A DNA stretch of 64,000 bases, taken from positions 1-64,000 of the forward strand of contig JAYFQU010000016.1 in assembly GCA_034926785.1 (NCBI GenBank), written 5' to 3'. Source of the stretch: UBA7703 sp034926785. Lineage in GTDB: Bacteria > Bacillota > Clostridia > Christensenellales > CAG-138. Below the pieces are notes generated by a model that saw only the letters and a list, made by a program, of their open reading frames with translations, had not been told where the DNA came from and searched no databases. Made by a program: the position numbers and the translations under genes. Below are positions 8,237 through 17,785 of the stretch, piece after piece (the stretch's first letter is position 1; each line of letters begins with the position of its first letter).

Positions 8237-8959
8237 GTGTCTAATATTACCAGTCGTTCCGATTTTGGAATTCAGTTTAGCAGCCGCTTAGTAGCGCGAA
8301 GAAAAGAGTGCCAACTAAGTCAAGAGAGGCTTGCTGATATGATAGGCGTGCAAAGGGAGACCATCAGTAAGTATGAACAAGGTAGGACTATTCCTGATTT
8401 GCTTTTTTTGATAAATGCATCAAAAGCATTGACCTGTTCATACGAATATCTTTTGGGAGAGTCAGAATATGTAAAGCCCCAGTACAAAGATATTGAAGAA
8501 ATGTTAGGATTATCAAAAAAGTCCATTGTAACGCTAGAACAATTAACCATGGTACTAAGATCGAATTTTGTAGGAAGGCCTGATTTAATTGATACCATTA
8601 ATAAACTTATCGAAAGTACTGGCTACAATGAGCACTATCGAAAAGATAACGCGACGATAGCTTCAACTGGGAGAGTATTTTCTCCCGGATTATTAAATAT
8701 GATTAATGATTACTTACTTTATGACACTGATTCTGCAAGCTTCTCTATCCAAAATATGATGCGAGGTAAACAGATAACGCGTAATGTCGAGGTCAATGCT
8801 GATACCGTTTCAAATATATTGCTACTGGACATCAATAAATTTTTGGTTGATTTGCGTGAGGATGATGAATATAAAATCCGCAGAAGCGAGAGGCGAACCG
8901 AGCACAATCAATATCAAAAGCGAGTGCGAAAAGAGAAGCATAAAGGAGATAACAAATGA
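8237..8959 (+). CDS. XRE-family transcriptional regulator of the element
   Basis: This 240-residue protein has an N-terminal Cro/CI-type helix-turn-helix (about residues 14-72). The motif is LSQERLADMIGVQRETISKY, followed by EQGRTIPD, the usual XRE recognition segment. The remaining ~165 residues are helical and not recognised; they may bind an inducer or mediate oligomerisation. The start is a GTG at 8237 with GGAGG six bases ahead. Its stop overlaps the recombinase start (ATGA), so both are made from one message. It probably controls integration and excision through the inverted repeat just upstream. Confidence 0.85.
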   Translation: MSNITSRSDFGIQFSSRLVARRKECQLSQERLADMIGVQRETISKYEQGRTIPDLLFLINASKALTCSYEYLLGESEYVKPQYKDIEEMLGLSKKSIVTLEQLTMVLRSNFVGRPDLIDTINKLIESTGYNEHYRKDNATIASTGRVFSPGLLNMINDYLLYDTDSASFSIQNMMRGKQITRNVEVNADTVSNILLLDINKFLVDLREDDEYKIRRSERRTEHNQYQKRVRKEKHKGDNK

Positions 8960-10554
8960 CCAACATCGTCATCTACGCCCGTTTCAGTTCACATAACCAA
9001 AACGAGCAGTCCATAGAAGGGCAATTAAAAGCTTGCTACGATTTTGCAAAACAAAACGACTATAACGTAATTCACGAATACATAGACCGCGCCATCAGCG
9101 GCACCACGGATAAACGGCCTGAGTTCCTTCAAATGATCGAGGATAGTAAACAGAAGCATTTCAATTATGTGCTTGTCTACCAACTTGATCGTTTTGCTCG
9201 AAATCGGTTTGATAGCGCGACATACAAAGCAAAGCTCAAAAAGAATGATGTGCGCGTTATTTCAGCGCGTGAAAACATTTCCGATGATGCCAGCGGGATT
9301 CTAATTGAAGGTGTTTTAGAAAGCATGGCAGAGTATTATTCCGCCGAATTATCTCAAAAGATTTCGCGGGGAATGGCATTGAATGCAGAAAAATGTCTCG
9401 TCACAGGTGGCAATCTTGCACTTGGGTTTCGGGTTGACGAGAACAAGCACCTGCAAATCAATGACGAAGAAGCACTTACTGTAAAGAAGATATTTCAAAT
9501 GTATGCCAACGGGTCAACGATGGCTGAAATTGAGCGGTATCTTAACAATCTCAATATCACCACCTCTCGCGGCAATCCTTACAACAAATGCAGCTTACGC
9601 CGAATATTGACCAATAAGAGATATATCGGAATCTACACATACAACGATCTGGAAATCAAAGATGGAGTCCCGCGGATTATTTCGGATGAGTTGTTCAATG
9701 AGGTGCAGTTGATAATGGAGAAAAATAAAAAAGCTCCTGCCCGATCAAAGGCAAAAGCCGAATATATTCTGACCACCAAGCTTTTCTGCGGACATTGCCA
9801 AAGCATGATGACAGGGTTAAGTGGGGCTGGTCAGAGCGGCAAGAAATATTACTATTACTCCTGTGTCCAAGCTCGAAAGAATCAGTGCGCGAAAAAGGCT
9901 GTCAGCAAAGATTGGATTGAAGACCTCGTTGTTACTGAAACTAGAAAATTGCTAACTACCGAAAGAATCAATATCATTGCAAAAGCTGTTGTTGAGTTTT
10001 CTGAGCAAGAGAGCGATTCCAGTGAATTGAAGCGGTTTGAGCGTCTTCTTAAAGAGAACCAGAAGGCAACGCACAACCTTGTCAAGGCATTGGAATCCGG
10101 TCAAGTGATAGATGTGATTGCCGAGCAGATAAAAGTCCGTCAACAGGAAAAGCAGCAACTTGAAAAAGCAATTGCTGAAGAATCCTCCAAACATCATGTG
10201 CTTACGATACAAGAAGTGCGGTTCTTTTTACACAAACTCAAAGACGGCGATATCAACGATATTAAGTATCGCAAGACTTTGATTAACACGCTGGTGAATA
10301 GAATTTACCTCTATGACGATAAAATGACCATCCTGTATAACACACAAGATGGTCAATCTTCCTTCCCTATTGGGCAAAATAGTTTGCCTAAGGGTCAGTT
10401 GGTGGAGGCGGGGAGAATCGAACTCCCGTCCGAAAACCCCTCAACCAGACTTTCTACGAGCGTATCCGGTGTATTAACATTCCCTCCCCCGATCTCCCTC
10501 CGGCAGGATATCGGCTTGAGTAGCTTCATAAGTCCGGCCCGCCGCAAAGCTTAG
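8956..10554 (+). CDS. Large serine recombinase (integrase), C-terminus antisense to tmRNA
   Basis: This protein should catalyse site-specific integration and excision of the element. Its N-terminal resolvase domain (1 to ~150) starts IVIYARFSS, with the nucleophilic Ser at 11 or 12, and has the YQLDRFARNRFD segment. A recombinase domain (~160-260) follows, then a zinc ribbon (CGHC near 276, two more cysteines near 300-310) and a coiled coil (~345-420). The natural C-terminal strands end near residue 478. From about residue 482 to 532 the frame runs through the tmRNA gene in antisense (LVEAGRIELPSE and onward). The C-terminus is therefore supplied by the insertion site and would change on excision. 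The start overlaps the XRE stop. Confidence 0.92.
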   Translation: MTNIVIYARFSSHNQNEQSIEGQLKACYDFAKQNDYNVIHEYIDRAISGTTDKRPEFLQMIEDSKQKHFNYVLVYQLDRFARNRFDSATYKAKLKKNDVRVISARENISDDASGILIEGVLESMAEYYSAELSQKISRGMALNAEKCLVTGGNLALGFRVDENKHLQINDEEALTVKKIFQMYANGSTMAEIERYLNNLNITTSRGNPYNKCSLRRILTNKRYIGIYTYNDLEIKDGVPRIISDELFNEVQLIMEKNKKAPARSKAKAEYILTTKLFCGHCQSMMTGLSGAGQSGKKYYYYSCVQARKNQCAKKAVSKDWIEDLVVTETRKLLTTERINIIAKAVVEFSEQESDSSELKRFERLLKENQKATHNLVKALESGQVIDVIAEQIKVRQQEKQQLEKAIAEESSKHHVLTIQEVRFFLHKLKDGDINDIKYRKTLINTLVNRIYLYDDKMTILYNTQDGQSSFPIGQNSLPKGQLVEAGRIELPSENPSTRLSTSVSGVLTFPPPISLRQDIGLSSFISPARRKA

Positions 10555-10749
10555 GCGGGTTCGTTCCCTACCCTAAATGACGCCCGTATCTGAAACGGTA
10601 AGTTTTCTCAGGCGGACGGACGCTGCATTAAGCAGCGACTGCTAAAGTATTGTTGTCAGTTACTTTTTCTGATCCCGCTTTTAACGAAGCTCGGGGCTTC
10701 GGCTCGCTTATCCAACATCGGCGATCCCCGTCGAAACCAGGTCGCCCCC
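10400..10749 (-). ncRNA. ssrA: Transfer-messenger RNA (tmRNA)
   Basis: tmRNA rescues ribosomes stalled on broken messages together with SmpB. The 5' end GGGGGCGACC pairs as an acceptor stem with the 3' end CGCCTCCACCA. The 3' part has the T-arm GGGAGTTCGATTCTCCC, and the anticodon-less start GGTTTCGACGGGGAT is canonical. The tag frame ends in GACAACAATACTTTAGCAGT and continues CGCTGCTTAA, which reads DNNTLAVAA. By alignment with the usual AACT-GCA resume context, the resume codon here appears to be GAC (Asp) rather than Ala. The last bases are the integration site of the element to the left. Length is about 350 nt. Confidence 0.95.
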
Positions 10750-10784
10750 ATGAATGCGTGGTTCTTTTTCTCCCGCGCAATACT

Positions 10785-10813
10785 ATTGTAATCGTGCTGA
10801 CGGAACGCGTCAA
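10785..10813 (-). promoter_or_regulatory. Promoter of ssrA
   Basis: A near-consensus sigma-A promoter: TTGACG (10808-10813) and TACAAT (10785-10790) with a 17-base spacer on the minus strand. It would start a transcript ~30 bases before the mature tmRNA 5' end, leaving a short leader for RNase P to remove. Confidence 0.8.
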
Positions 10814-10866
10814 GCGGGAATGGGGAATGTTTCCCCCTGTTCACGCTGCTGTTGCGATCTGTTTTT

Positions 10867-12117
10867 TTATAACGGCAGCTTCAAAAAATCCAATGTGCCG
10901 AAATAATCCTCCGGCGTTTCCGCACGGCGGATGAGCTCTGCGCTACCGTCCGGTTTCAAGAGCAGCTCCGCGCTCCTGAGCTTACCGTTATAATTATACC
11001 CCATTGAGAAGCCATGCGCGCCGGTGTCGTGGATCACCAGCAGATCCCCCGGCTCCGTTCTAGGCAATGGACGGTCGACGGCAAACTTGTCATTGTTTTC
11101 ACAGAGCGAGCCGACCACATCGTAAACATTGGTCAGCGGATCGTTCTCCTTGCCCATTACGGTGATGTGATGATAGGCGCCATACATCGCTGGGCGCATA
11201 AGATTGCAGGCGCACGCATCCACGCCGATATATTTCTTGTGCGTCTCTTTTTTATGGATGGCACGGGTGACCAGATAGCCAAATGGCCCCGTGATATAAC
11301 GCCCCAGCTCGGTAAAGATGCGAATCGTAAGCCCGCTTGGAGCGATAACGCGGTCGTACTGATGCTTGACCTCTTCCCCGATATAGCGAATATCCGTCTC
11401 CTTTTCATATGGGCGGTACGGAATGCCGATGCCGCCGGAGAGATTGACAAACGTAAAATCGGCGCCCGTCTCCGCATGCAGCTCCACCACAGTTTTAAAG
11501 AGCTTCTTCGCCAGCGCGGGATAATAATCGTCGTCGGTAGTGTTGCTCACAAGAAACGCATGCAGGCCAAACTCCGTTGCACCAAGCGCCATAAGCCTCT
11601 TCACCGCTTCACTGAGCTGCTCGCGCGTCATGCCGTACTTTGCCTCACCCGGATTGCCCATGATGGTATTGCCGAGCAAAAACTCGCCGCCGGGGTTAAA
11701 GCGCAGGCATACCGTCTTGGGGATGCCGCCGTTCCGGGCAAGAAAATCGATATGTGTGATATCATCCAGATTGATCAGCACACCCATCTCACTCGCAAGC
11801 TGATATTCTCCCGCAGGCGTTTCATTTGACGAGAACATGATGTCGTGCCCTGTCACGCCGACCGCGCGGGCGAGCATCAACTCCGTAAGGGACGAGCAGT
11901 CCATGCCGCAGCCACTGTCAAACAAAAGCTTCATAATGACGGGGTTTGGCAGCGCTTTTACAGCAAAATATTCGCGGAATCCATCGTTCCAAGAGAATGC
12001 TTCCTGCAATCGTTTGACATTTGCGCGGATACCGGCTTCATCGTAGATGTGAAACGGCGTTGGGTATTTATTTACGATGCCCTCCAGCTGATCCTTCGTA
12101 AATGGCAGGTTTCTCAT
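10867..12117 (-). CDS. lysA: Diaminopimelate decarboxylase
   Basis: This 416-residue PLP enzyme decarboxylates meso-diaminopimelate to lysine, the last step of lysine synthesis. The PLP lysine is K54 in YFAVKALPNP. The phosphate-binding glycine turn reads SGGIGIPY where most family members have GGGLG. The C-terminal catalytic cysteine segment is present as GSLCENNDKFA. Length fits the family. The ATG overlaps the stop of smpB by four bases, so the genes are co-translated. A lysine gene between smpB and ssrA is unusual. The tmRNA promoter lies directly downstream. No lysine riboswitch was seen upstream. Confidence 0.9.
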   Translation of the reverse strand: MRNLPFTKDQLEGIVNKYPTPFHIYDEAGIRANVKRLQEAFSWNDGFREYFAVKALPNPVIMKLLFDSGCGMDCSSLTELMLARAVGVTGHDIMFSSNETPAGEYQLASEMGVLINLDDITHIDFLARNGGIPKTVCLRFNPGGEFLLGNTIMGNPGEAKYGMTREQLSEAVKRLMALGATEFGLHAFLVSNTTDDDYYPALAKKLFKTVVELHAETGADFTFVNLSGGIGIPYRPYEKETDIRYIGEEVKHQYDRVIAPSGLTIRIFTELGRYITGPFGYLVTRAIHKKETHKKYIGVDACACNLMRPAMYGAYHHITVMGKENDPLTNVYDVVGSLCENNDKFAVDRPLPRTEPGDLLVIHDTGAHGFSMGYNYNGKLRSAELLLKPDGSAELIRRAETPEDYFGTLDFLKLPL

Positions 12118-12581
12118 GATCTGTCCTCCTTGATCCGTCGTTCCATCTCGCGGCCCGCGTCACGCTCGGCAATTGTGTGACGCTTATCGTACAGCTTTTT
12201 ACCCTTCGCCACTGCCAAAAGGAGCTTGATCCGCCCATCCTTGAGATAGAGTTCGAGTGGAACGAGGCTCATGCCCTCCTTCATGGAGGCCTCCTGCAGC
12301 CTGCGAATCTCGCTCTTGTGCACCAGCAGCCGCCGCGTGCGGAATGGGTCTTTGTTGTAGATGTTGCCCTGCTCATAGGGGCTGATATGCATGCCAATCA
12401 CGAACAGTTCACCGTTTTTTACCTGCGCATAGCTGTCCTTAAGATTGCATGCGCCATTGCGAAGAGACTTCACCTCGGTGCCGAAGAGCTCAATTCCGCA
12501 CTCCAGCGTATCCTCGATAAAGTAGTCATGGCGCGCTTTGCGGTTTTGCGCAACCGGCTTTACGCCGCGTCTCACGGGCAT
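12114..12581 (-). CDS. smpB: SsrA-binding protein SmpB
   Basis: SmpB binds the tRNA-like part of tmRNA and delivers it to stalled ribosomes. The 155-residue sequence has the family marks NRKARHDYFIEDTLECGI and GTEVKSLRNG near the N-terminus, and ends in the basic tail with GKKLYDKR that reaches the mRNA channel. Its partner tmRNA is encoded 1.4 kb downstream on the same strand, separated by lysA. The rnr (RNase R) gene that commonly sits between secG and smpB in Bacillota is absent here. A sigma-A promoter lies ~55 bases upstream. Confidence 0.95.
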   Translation of the reverse strand: MPVRRGVKPVAQNRKARHDYFIEDTLECGIELFGTEVKSLRNGACNLKDSYAQVKNGELFVIGMHISPYEQGNIYNKDPFRTRRLLVHKSEIRRLQEASMKEGMSLVPLELYLKDGRIKLLLAVAKGKKLYDKRHTIAERDAGREMERRIKEDRS

Positions 12582-12632
12582 ATTGGGAGCCCTCTCACTT
12601 TCCGACGGAAAATAATATATTATTTTACCATC

Positions 12633-12661
12633 ATACTATCGAATTTTGCCGTTGAAGTCAA
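12633..12661 (-). promoter_or_regulatory. Promoter of smpB-lysA
   Basis: On the minus strand TTGACT (12656-12661) and TAGTAT (12633-12638) are separated by 17 bases, ~50 bases before the smpB start. The secG terminator lies just upstream. Confidence 0.65.
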
Positions 12662-12734
12662 GCGACATCCAGCCGTTTTACCCGTTTTGGATGGCACGAT
12701 TTCCCGCCTCAATCTATGCTCTTGAATTTGTGCG

Positions 12735-12766
12735 AAAAAAGGCGGCGCGCCTCTCCGGCACGCCGC
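12735..12766 (-). terminator. Terminator after secG
   Basis: On the minus strand GCGGCGTGCC and GGCGCGCCGC form a 10-bp stem with one G-T pair and a GGAGA loop, followed by six T residues. Confidence 0.8.
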
Positions 12767-12788
12767 ATGTGACTCGCTTTTCCGATCC

Positions 12789-13025
12789 TTAGAAGATGGT
12801 CAAAAGAAGCGCAAGCACACCAACGACCGAAGCAAGGATGATCGTCAGTTTCTGAAGTTTCGCTTCGCGGCTTGCAGCCTTTCCCTTGGCCGTAAAGGAA
12901 GTGGTCTCACCGCCGAACGAAGCGCCGAGGCCGGAGCTTTTCGTCTTCTGCAGAAGAACGACGACGACGAGCAGAATCGAGATCAACATCAGCGCGATGC
13001 GAATGATAAGCGCCGCAGTTTCCAT
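12789..13025 (-). CDS. secG: Preprotein translocase subunit SecG
   Basis: SecG is the small accessory subunit of the SecYEG protein-conducting channel in the cytoplasmic membrane. The 78-residue protein has two membrane helices (about residues 4-23 and 55-77) joined by the conserved KTKSSGLGASFGG loop. The ATG at 13025 is preceded by GGAGG at a 7-base distance, which excludes longer upstream readings. It has its own strong promoter, located after the end of gpmI. SecY, its main partner, is encoded in the ribosomal cluster at 32,082-33,338. Confidence 0.93.
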   Translation of the reverse strand: METAALIIRIALMLISILLVVVVLLQKTKSSGLGASFGGETTSFTAKGKAASREAKLQKLTIILASVVGVLALLLTIF

Positions 13026-13139
13026 GGTGACATTTCCTCCAATTTTGATCTCCGCTGCACGAACACAATTCGCCATTCACGGAGCAATCTGCAATTTGCA
13101 TTGTCGGAGCCGGAGAGCATCCGGCGCCCAAGCCTAGTG

Positions 13140-13168
13140 ATTATAACATGCACCAGAGCCGAATGCAA
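13140..13168 (-). promoter_or_regulatory. Promoter of secG
   Basis: A strong sigma-A promoter on the minus strand: TTGCAT (13163-13168), a 17-base spacer and a consensus TATAAT (13140-13145). The ~110-base leader that follows contains a small GCCGG...CCGGC hairpin. Confidence 0.8.
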
Positions 13169-13186
13169 GCACAAAGCCGCCGAAAA

Positions 13187-14733
<1,547 letters not shown>

Positions 14734-14734
<1 letters not shown>

Positions 14735-15486
14735 TAGAAATGAACCACCTTTGAGAAATCTTCGCTCTTGAGACTCGCGCCGCCGATGAGACCGCCGTCG
14801 ATCTCCGGCATCGCCATGAGTTCGGTTGCGTTCTTGGCGTTCATGCTTCCGCCGTACTGAATGCGCACTTCGTCCGCAATCTTCTTGCCATATACGCCCG
14901 CAATCGCGTCGCGAATGACCTTGATGGTGGTGTTCGCGTCCTCGCTGGTCGCGGTCTTGCCCGTACCGATGGCCCAGATGGGCTCATAGGCGATAACCGA
15001 GCGGACAACCTCCTCCGCGGAGAATCCAGCCAGCGCCGCAACGGTTTGCTTGCTCACGATGGTGTCGGTTACACCGCTCTCGCGCTGTTCCAGCGTCTCG
15101 CCGACGCAGATGATGGGCGTAATGTTCGCCTCCAGCGCAGCCTTGGCGCGCTTGTTGACCGTCTCGTCGGTCTCGCCAAAATACTGTCTGCGCTCGCTGT
15201 GTCCAACGATGGCGTGACTCACGCCCATGGCAAGGAGCATATCCGCGCTGACTTCGCCGGTGAATGCGCCCTTGGGTGCCCAGTGGATATTCTGCGCGCC
15301 AAGCTTGATGTTGGTGCCGACCAGCAGCTTGCCAGCAACGGCGAGATCAACATATGGCGGGCAGACGACCACGTCGCATGCCGCGTCCTTGACAAGCGGG
15401 ATGAGCTCAACAACAAGCTGCTCCGCCTCGGCGGGAGTCAGATTCATTTTCCAATTGCCTGCGATAATTGGCTTTCTCATAGTCAT
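14734..15486 (-). CDS. tpiA: Triosephosphate isomerase
   Basis: TpiA interconverts dihydroxyacetone phosphate and glyceraldehyde 3-phosphate. The 250-residue sequence has the substrate-binding GNWKMN (Lys near 14), the electrophile His in AIVGHSERR (~98), the catalytic Glu in AYEPIWAIGTG (~168) and the phosphate loop GGASLKSEDF. An AAAGGA site favours the ATG at 15486 over the one two codons later. A terminator separates it from pgk, so it may have its own start of transcription in the ~80 bases upstream, where only a weak TATACT was seen. Confidence 0.96.
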
Positions 15487-15567
15487 TTCTTTCCTTTCAG
15501 GTGCGGTGGTTTATTTAAAAGTGTTCATTGACCAAAATCAGTATAAAAGTTATCAAAATTGCTTGAG

Positions 15568-15606
15568 AAACCGCCGGAGCGCACAAGAAGCGCACCGGCG
15601 GTTTTT
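15568..15606 (-). terminator. Terminator or attenuator after pgk
   Basis: A perfect 10-bp stem, AAACCGCCGG with CCGGCGGTTT, is extended by an inner TGCGC/GCGC pairing. On the minus strand it follows the pgk stop directly. The T-run on this strand is short; a longer T-run lies on the plus side. Confidence 0.65.
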
Positions 15607-15612
15607 GGTCTC

Positions 15613-16800
15613 TTATTTCTTGTCGTTGAGTACGGCAACGCCCGGGAGCACCTTGCCCTCAAGATATTCCAGAGACGCGCCGCCGCCGGTGGAGATATGC
15701 GTCATCTGCTTGGCAAACCCGAGCTTCTTGACCGCGGATGCGGAGTCGCCGCCGCCGATGATCGTCGTGCCCTTGCAATCCGCGCAGGCGGCCGCAACCG
15801 CACGCGTACCCTCGGCAAACGCGGGCATTTCGAAAACGCCCATCGGTCCGTTCCAAATAACGGTCTTGGCTTCCACGATCGTCTTTCTAAAGAGCTCAAT
15901 GGTCTTTGGCCCGATGTCAAGGCCCATCCAGCCCTCCGGCATGCAGCAGGAGTCAACAACCTTGTGCTCCGCATCCGGGGCGTAAGCGGTCGCAACAACA
16001 TTATCCAGCGGGAGCAGGAAGTTTACGCCCTTCGCCTTGGCTTTGGCCATAATATCCTTGGCAAGTTCAATGCTGTCCGCATCCAGCAGCGAGGTTCCGA
16101 TTTCATAGCCCATCGCCTTAAAGAAGGTATACGCCATGCCGCCGCCGATGATGAGTGAATCGCACTTGTCCAACAGGTTGGTGATAACGCCAATCTTGTC
16201 GGAAACCTTGGCGCCGCCAAGAATCGCGACAAACGGACGCTCCGGATCCTCCAACGCCTTGCCCATGATGCCGAGCTCTTTACCAATCAGGAAGCCGGCA
16301 ACCGCGGGCAGATAGGCCGCAACACCCGCCGTGGAGGCATGTGCGCGGTGTACGGTGCCAAACGCATCGGAGACATAGAGATCGGCAAGGCTTGCAAGCT
16401 GTTTTGCAAACTCGGGATCGTTCTTCTCCTCTTCCGGATGGAAGCGAACGTTTTCCAGAAGGACGATTTCGCCTTCCTTCATATCGTCAACCGCGGTTCT
16501 CGCAGACTCGCCAATGACGTCGTCCGCCATCCAGACGCGGACATCGGGCAGCAACTCGCTGAGGCGCTCGCCGACGGGGGCAAGCGAAAGCTCAGGCGTT
16601 ACACCCTTCGGACGGCCAAGATGCGAACAGAGGATGACCTTTGCCTTATGGTCAAGCAGATATTGAATGGTCGGCAGAGCAGCAACAATACGCTTGTCGT
16701 CGGCAACCTTGCCGTCCTCGGTCAGCGGAACGTTAAAGTCCACGCGCACGAGTACTCGTTTACCGGTTACGTTAACATCTTCAATTGTCATTTTTGCCAT
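15613..16800 (-). CDS. pgk: Phosphoglycerate kinase
   Basis: Pgk transfers phosphate from 1,3-bisphosphoglycerate to ADP, an ATP-yielding step of glycolysis. The 395-residue protein has the substrate-binding RVDFNVPL (~22-29) and SHLGRPKG (~60-67) motifs. ATP contacts appear as LGGAKVSDK in the C-domain, and the C-terminal GGGDSASAVKKLG hinge is intact. A GGAGGG site precedes the ATG. It is the first gene of the pgk-tpiA-gpmI cluster on the minus strand, with a probable promoter ~45 bases upstream. Confidence 0.97.
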   Translation of the reverse strand: MAKMTIEDVNVTGKRVLVRVDFNVPLTEDGKVADDKRIVAALPTIQYLLDHKAKVILCSHLGRPKGVTPELSLAPVGERLSELLPDVRVWMADDVIGESARTAVDDMKEGEIVLLENVRFHPEEEKNDPEFAKQLASLADLYVSDAFGTVHRAHASTAGVAAYLPAVAGFLIGKELGIMGKALEDPERPFVAILGGAKVSDKIGVITNLLDKCDSLIIGGGMAYTFFKAMGYEIGTSLLDADSIELAKDIMAKAKAKGVNFLLPLDNVVATAYAPDAEHKVVDSCCMPEGWMGLDIGPKTIELFRKTIVEAKTVIWNGPMGVFEMPAFAEGTRAVAAACADCKGTTIIGGGDSASAVKKLGFAKQMTHISTGGGASLEYLEGKVLPGVAVLNDKK

Positions 16801-16843
16801 GATGGGATCCCTCCATGTTCTATTCTTTTTTTATCACAAATAG

Positions 16844-16872
16844 ATTATACCGCGCTTTCCCGCAATTGAACA
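16844..16872 (-). promoter_or_regulatory. Probable promoter of pgk
   Basis: A consensus -10 TATAAT (16844-16849 on the minus strand) lies ~45 bases before the pgk start. The -35 region is poor (TTCAAT at a 15-base or TGTTCA at a 17-base spacing). The rest of 16,873-17,044 shows nothing recognisable. Confidence 0.5.
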
Positions 16873-17044
16873 CGATAACCGCATGCAATATCGAAAAACA
16901 TGCCAAAATCGCCTCAACGCGCGACAAACGAACTAAACCGCGCGGCCGATAACGCCGCGAAGCGCCGCAAAACATGCGTAAATACGCTTTTTTCGGCCGT
17001 TTACGCACGGGGCCTGCTGAACGCCCATATAGATACCGAACGAT

Positions 17045-17773
17045 CTAAATAGAATATCGCCCTCGTTCTTTTACCACAAATGCGGATGAAAAGTCAATCT
17101 CTTTTTTAACGGGTTCCTCCGTATCATATTTTCCCCAGAGATGGGTTAGATACAGCGTCTTTACCCCTGCGTCCCGCGCAAGCTGGCACGCTTCCTTCAC
17201 GTTCAGGTGCGGGCCGGTTTGCGTTGCGTCCACAAAGCACGCGTCCGCCAGCAGCGCGTCGGCGTTAGCCGCGCCGCGCTCCATCCCCGGATAGGGCTTC
17301 GTATCCCCGGTGAAAAAAAGGGACGTGCCGCTTTTGCCCGTGATGCGCATGCCGTTTACCGGAACGGGGTGCGCCATCGGCGTAAATGCAAAGGTCAGAG
17401 AGCCGATCGTAATCTCACCCCCGCCCTTCACCGTATGCGGGTCGAACAGCGCGCCGTTTGTAATGGCCTTCCGTGTCTCAAACGGCTCGTCCGGCAGATA
17501 GAGCGGGACGCGCCGCTTCTCCGCGCCTTCCGGTACGTTCTGCTGGTCAAGCGCGTAGCGCATGACAAACAGATCGGAACAATGATCAAAATGCAGGTGC
17601 GAGAGCACGATTGCGTCCAGTTGTTCCGGACGCAAATATTCCATCAGGCGGGAAAGAACGCCCGCGCCGCAGTCGATCAGCACATGCGTCGTTCCGTCCT
17701 CGACGAGATACCCGCTGCAGGCTCCGCCGGGTCTGGGGTACGGGCCATAGCGGCCAAGCACGGTAAGAATCAT
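17045..17773 (-). CDS. MBL-fold metal-dependent hydrolase
   Basis: This 242-residue protein has the metallo-beta-lactamase fold of the RNase Z/YycJ-like type. The metal-binding motif SHLHFDHCSD is at residues 58-67, with further ligands in MAHPVPV, FTGDTKPY and YLTHLWG. This class hydrolyses phosphodiester or related bonds, often in RNA or cyclic nucleotides. The substrate cannot be told from sequence. It lacks the long arm of true RNase Z. It is the last gene of the ruv-containing minus-strand run, 12 bases after its upstream neighbour. Confidence 0.85.
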   Translation of the reverse strand: MILTVLGRYGPYPRPGGACSGYLVEDGTTHVLIDCGAGVLSRLMEYLRPEQLDAIVLSHLHFDHCSDLFVMRYALDQQNVPEGAEKRRVPLYLPDEPFETRKAITNGALFDPHTVKGGGEITIGSLTFAFTPMAHPVPVNGMRITGKSGTSLFFTGDTKPYPGMERGAANADALLADACFVDATQTGPHLNVKEACQLARDAGVKTLYLTHLWGKYDTEEPVKKEIDFSSAFVVKERGRYSI

Positions 17774-17785
17774 CTCTTCCTCCGT

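Larger units (their letters stand above)
1..10405. mobile_element. Integrated element with type III R-M cargo, right end at ssrA
   Basis: The segment is clearly more AT-rich than the rest of the window. It carries typical element genes: a serine recombinase, an XRE regulator, a putative Rep protein and restriction-modification cargo. Its right end coincides with the 3' CCA end of the tmRNA gene at 10400, a classic integration site. No second copy of the tmRNA 3' end is visible between 1 and 10,400, so the left end is outside the window or very short. No relaxase or conjugation gene is visible, so it is best described as an integrative element of unknown transfer mode. Confidence 0.75.

Noticed and set aside
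10373..10388. Hairpin next to the tmRNA 3' end as its terminator
   Set aside because: The stem is six base pairs, lacks a T-run on the minus strand and lies inside the recombinase coding sequence.
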